DNA from: JAPLDP01 sp964628285
Lineage (GTDB): Bacteria > Bacteroidota > Bacteroidia > Bacteroidales > JAGONC01
Direction of reading: 5' to 3'
DNA length: 35,341 nt
NCBI GenBank assembly: GCA_964628285.1
Contig: CAZVNP010000033.1
Location: 1-35,341 of the forward strand
Part shown: positions 33,410 to 35,341 of the stretch, piece after piece
How the letters are laid out: every line of letters starts with the position of its first letter
Position numbering within the stretch: position 1 is the stretch's first letter
Notes under the pieces: model-generated
Told to the model about the DNA's origin: nothing
Database searches by the model: none
The model's input: the letters and a program-made list of their open reading frames with translations, nothing else
Program-made: the position numbers and the translations under genes

Positions 33410-34201
33410 TTATGAGTGACTTAAAGCGGGTGATAACATGCGGTTCAGACCGAGCTCTTTCTCTGACAATCCAAAGGCCAGACCCATGAGCTGGGTGAAG
33501 TACATGACCGGCATCCTGACATCTTCCCTGTATTGCTTTGACAGCTTACCCTGGAAGCACTCCAGGTTGAACTGGCAGAGAGGGCATGCCGTGATGATGA
33601 CATCGGCGCCCCTGGACTTGGCATTTTGCAGTAGCACAAAGTTCATCCGCGATCCGATGTTGGGCATCGTGCTGGTCATGCTGCCGCTGCAACACCTGGT
33701 CTTCAGCGGCCAGTACAGGGACTCGCCACCGAGAACTTTCACGATCATATCCAGGGTCTGGGGATCCCAGACGTTGTCGAAGGTGGAGAAAGGACGTATC
33801 AGCTGGCAGCCGTAATAACTGGCCACCTTAAGTCCTTTGAGGGGTGCCTGCACATGCTGTTTGATAGCGTCCAGGCCGATGATGTTGACAAAGAGATCGA
33901 GCGGATGACGCACCTTGATGGTCAGGTTGCCCGACAGGCCTGTCTTGGCCAGCTCTCTGTGCACCCTTGTCCTGATGGCCTCATCGGTGGCAATGTAATT
34001 CTGTGTCTTCAGCAGGCCCATATAACAGGCCGCACAGGGCACGATGATCTCGTCGCCGCCCTGGCGTTCTGCCAAAGCCAGGTTACGNNNNNNNNNNNNN
34101 NNNNNNNNNNNNNNNNNNNNNNNNNNNNNNNNNNNNNNNNNNNNNNNNNNNNNNNNNNNNNNNNNNNNNNNNNNNNNNNNNNNNNNNGAATAGGATTTCA
34201 T
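33410..34201 (-). CDS. hdrB: heterodisulfide reductase subunit B (HdrB), interrupted by an assembly gap
   Basis: The known parts are the first four codons (MKSY) and about 226 residues after the gap, starting RNLALAERQGGDEIIVPCAA with CY next. One CCG domain is fully visible: YYGCQLIRP, TRCCSGSMTS and TACPLCQFN, the cysteine pattern that binds the noncubane [4Fe-4S] cluster reducing disulfides in methanogen HdrB. The first CCG domain begins in the gap (its CAACY end is visible). In other HdrB proteins RNLALAE lies near residue 60, so about 55 residues are missing, more than 100 N can hold. The gene overlaps nothing and leads the hdrA-mvh genes. The start is tentative because the gap is near it. 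Confidence 0.88.
   Translation of the reverse strand: MKSYXXXXXXXXXXXXXXXXXXXXXXXXXXXXXXXXXXRNLALAERQGGDEIIVPCAACYMGLLKTQNYIATDEAIRTRVHRELAKTGLSGNLTIKVRHPLDLFVNIIGLDAIKQHVQAPLKGLKVASYYGCQLIRPFSTFDNVWDPQTLDMIVKVLGGESLYWPLKTRCCSGSMTSTMPNIGSRMNFVLLQNAKSRGADVIITACPLCQFNLECFQGKLSKQYREDVRMPVMYFTQLMGLAFGLSEKELGLNRMLSPALSHS
34088..34187. other. assembly gap (100 N)
   Basis: Exactly 100 N, the conventional placeholder for a gap of unknown length. It lies inside the N-terminal part of hdrB. The reading frame through it has no meaning. Confidence 0.97.
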
Positions 34202-34243
34202 GGCGGATACAAATTAGCTAAATTCTTAAATCATAAGTTGTTA

Positions 34244-34353
34244 GTTCAATTATTCTAATGTTATATTGTTGTATTGTTATATTGTTAGTGGTTTTTTGTC
34301 AGATAGTTACTGTCCTTAATCAGCACATTGGCACATTAACTAATCGGCACATC
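34244..34353. repeat. dispersed intergenic repeat, copy C (two modules)
   Basis: Module 1 (34244-34287) has the GTTATATT/GTTGTATT octamer array related to 14077-14131, and begins with the same GTTCAATT. Module 2 (34320-34353) has octamers CAGCACAT, TGGCACAT, TAACTAAT, CGGCACAT, as at 14173-14205. It lies in the 276-bp space between hdrB and the double-CCG gene (34202-34477), which otherwise shows no gene or clear promoter. Confidence 0.75.
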
Positions 34354-34477
34354 ATTCCTGCCAAATTTAGGAATTGTTATTGGAATAACAAAGGAAAATC
34401 GAAAATATTATTCGGGTGGTGGAATCCTGTGCTAAATACTTAATAGATTTTCCATTTTCGGTTTTTGAAGTTCGATG

Positions 34478-35341
34478 TTAAAACTTCGAAAATCGAACGT
34501 CGAACATCGTATCTCGCAAAATCTTCTTCCCTGCCAGCATCTCCGCAATATCCATCACGGGCACCTCTGCTTGTTTCGCGAACGTCTTCTTACATAGCGG
34601 GCAGGCTGTGATGATGGCCTCGGGATGGTTTACGAGGAGTGAATTGAGGGTTCTTACTGTGATCTCGTCGCGCTGTGTGTTGCTTATCTCCGTGTTGCCG
34701 AGGCTGCCGCCACAGCACAGTGCTTCTTCCCTGCTGTCGGCTCCTTCGGTGAGGGTGGCGATCTGCCGCAGCAGCTGCCGTGGTTCGTCATAGACGCCGC
34801 TGCCGCGGCCCAGCTCGCAGGGGTCGTGGTACACCACCGTCATGCCGCTGTGGGACAGCGTCAGCCTGTCTTCCTGCTGTAGCCGTAACAGGTACTGGCT
34901 GTGGTGCAGCACCTCTATGCCGAAATCATACTCCTCCCTGAAGATCTTGTAACAGATGGGGCAGGAGGTGACCAGCGTCGTGCAGGCGGTATTCCTGATC
35001 GTCTCTTTGTTATGGTTTATGAGCTGCCGTGCCCTTGTCACATTGCCGGCCATCATCAGGGGGCGGCCGCAGCAGACGGTGCCGTCCTTGTCGACGAAAC
35101 GGTAGCGCACGCCGGCCTGATCGAAGAGGGTGACGACAGCGCGCCATATCTGGGGCGTCAGGTGAGTCATGCAGCCGGCGAAGTAGGCCACCTCCGCCGC
35201 CTGGCCGTTGATAGCCGGCAGATAACCATAAGAGCCGTCGACCTGCGACATCAGCTTGATCCGTTGTGACTGCCGCAGGAGGTTGTTGTCGATGCCGACG
35301 GGGCAGAACGCCTCGCAGCGGCCGCAGAGCAGGCAGTCGTA
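34478..35341 (-). CDS. double-CCG Fe-S protein (HdrD/GlpC/LutA-like), incomplete at 5' end
   Basis: The frame is open to the right edge of the window, so the ATG at 35251 is internal and the true start lies outside. The visible part begins with YDCLLCGRCEAFCPVGIDNN, a [4Fe-4S] motif CxxCxxCxxxCP. Two CCG domains follow: the first with YFAGCMTHLT, TVCCGRPLMM and TSCPICYKIF; the second with YHDPCELGRG, ALCCGGSLGN and TACPLCKKTF. This fusion of ferredoxin and two CCG domains is like HdrD or the glycerol/glycolate/lactate dehydrogenase Fe-S subunits. Its position beside hdrB suggests it replaces HdrC or links another dehydrogenase to the complex. Its last nine codons derive from a repeat array. 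Confidence 0.88.
   Translation of the reverse strand, partial: YDCLLCGRCEAFCPVGIDNNLLRQSQRIKLMSQVDGSYGYLPAINGQAAEVAYFAGCMTHLTPQIWRAVVTLFDQAGVRYRFVDKDGTVCCGRPLMMAGNVTRARQLINHNKETIRNTACTTLVTSCPICYKIFREEYDFGIEVLHHSQYLLRLQQEDRLTLSHSGMTVVYHDPCELGRGSGVYDEPRQLLRQIATLTEGADSREEALCCGGSLGNTEISNTQRDEITVRTLNSLLVNHPEAIITACPLCKKTFAKQAEVPVMDIAEMLAGKKILRDTMFDVRFSKF
34487..34514. repeat. 7-bp word array (CGAACGT-type) in a gene end
   Basis: Heptamers CGAAAAT, CGAACGT, CGAACAT, CGTATCT run without spacers across the 3' end of the double-CCG gene and encode its last residues (FDVRFSKF). An inverted partner, TTCGATGTT at about 34471, lies just outside. Confidence 0.65.

Noticed and set aside
34088..34187. Continuous reading frame through the N run
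   Set aside because: The N run is a placeholder of conventional length and does not set the true frame or residue count of HdrB.
27991..35341. Methanogenesis or archaeal contamination
   Set aside because: The hdr/mvh genes are on the same scaffold as clear Bacteroidota genes such as PorP/SprF and gyrB, and repeat copy C upstream of hdrB matches copy A in the Bacteroidota part. The gap at 34088 lies further upstream in the operon, so mvh and hdrA are joined to the rest by continuous sequence.

Overview
The window reads as a chromosomal scaffold from an uncultured anaerobic member of the Bacteroidota, probably Bacteroidales-like. The evidence is a PorP/SprF protein paired with a gliding-motility (CHU_C) C-terminal domain protein, an ECF sigma/DUF4252 cluster, the DUF2027-Smr protein, many signal-peptide and lipobox proteins, TAnnTTTG-type -7 promoter boxes, and start codons that mostly lack Shine-Dalgarno sequences. 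One run of 100 N (34088-34187) is an assembly gap.

Layout. 1-65 is the first codons of a POT-family peptide transporter on the minus strand. 405-2082 is an ECF sigma factor, a membrane-anchored partner and a DUF4252 protein. 2092-5078 (minus) is a helix-hairpin-helix/beta-barrel protein and a PorV-like outer-membrane protein. 5219-5881 is a DUF2461 protein, and 5885-7858 (minus) is gyrB. 7996-12775 (minus) is a large TPR protein followed by a plug-less beta-barrel protein. 12981-17489 holds an Asp-box lipoprotein, a decayed FtsX/MacB-type permease, an e(P4)-like acid phosphatase lipoprotein, a dead HExxH-type metalloprotease and a small thioredoxin-fold protein. rnpB (RNase P RNA) lies at 17556-17975 (minus), then the DUF2027-Smr protein. 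19533-21534 is an MbnP-like lipoprotein with an MbnH/MauG-like di-heme enzyme. 21528-23681 (minus) is a prolyl oligopeptidase lipoprotein. 23988-27931 holds a YD-repeat-like cytosolic protein, a type IX secretion cargo with its PorP/SprF partner, and an unknown exported protein.

The last quarter (27991-35341, minus strand) is a hydrogenase/heterodisulfide-reductase operon. In transcription order it runs: a double-CCG Fe-S protein (incomplete at the window edge), HdrB (interrupted by the gap), HdrA, MvhD, MvhG, MvhA, and the hydrogenase maturation protease. In methanogens and some anaerobic bacteria HdrABC-MvhADG couples H2 oxidation to electron bifurcation onto ferredoxin and a disulfide. Nothing here points to methanogenesis, so the second acceptor is unknown. 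Three genes of this operon have strong AAGGAGG ribosome-binding sites, unlike nearly all other genes here, which hints at horizontal acquisition.

The most striking non-coding pattern is that many intergenic spaces carry short arrays of degenerate 7-, 8- or 9-bp words, with a different word at nearly every site. Two near-identical arrays flank the permease remnant. One array of the same composite design recurs upstream of hdrB, and one array has become the last codons of the double-CCG gene. A 27-bp perfect inverted repeat follows the PorP gene.
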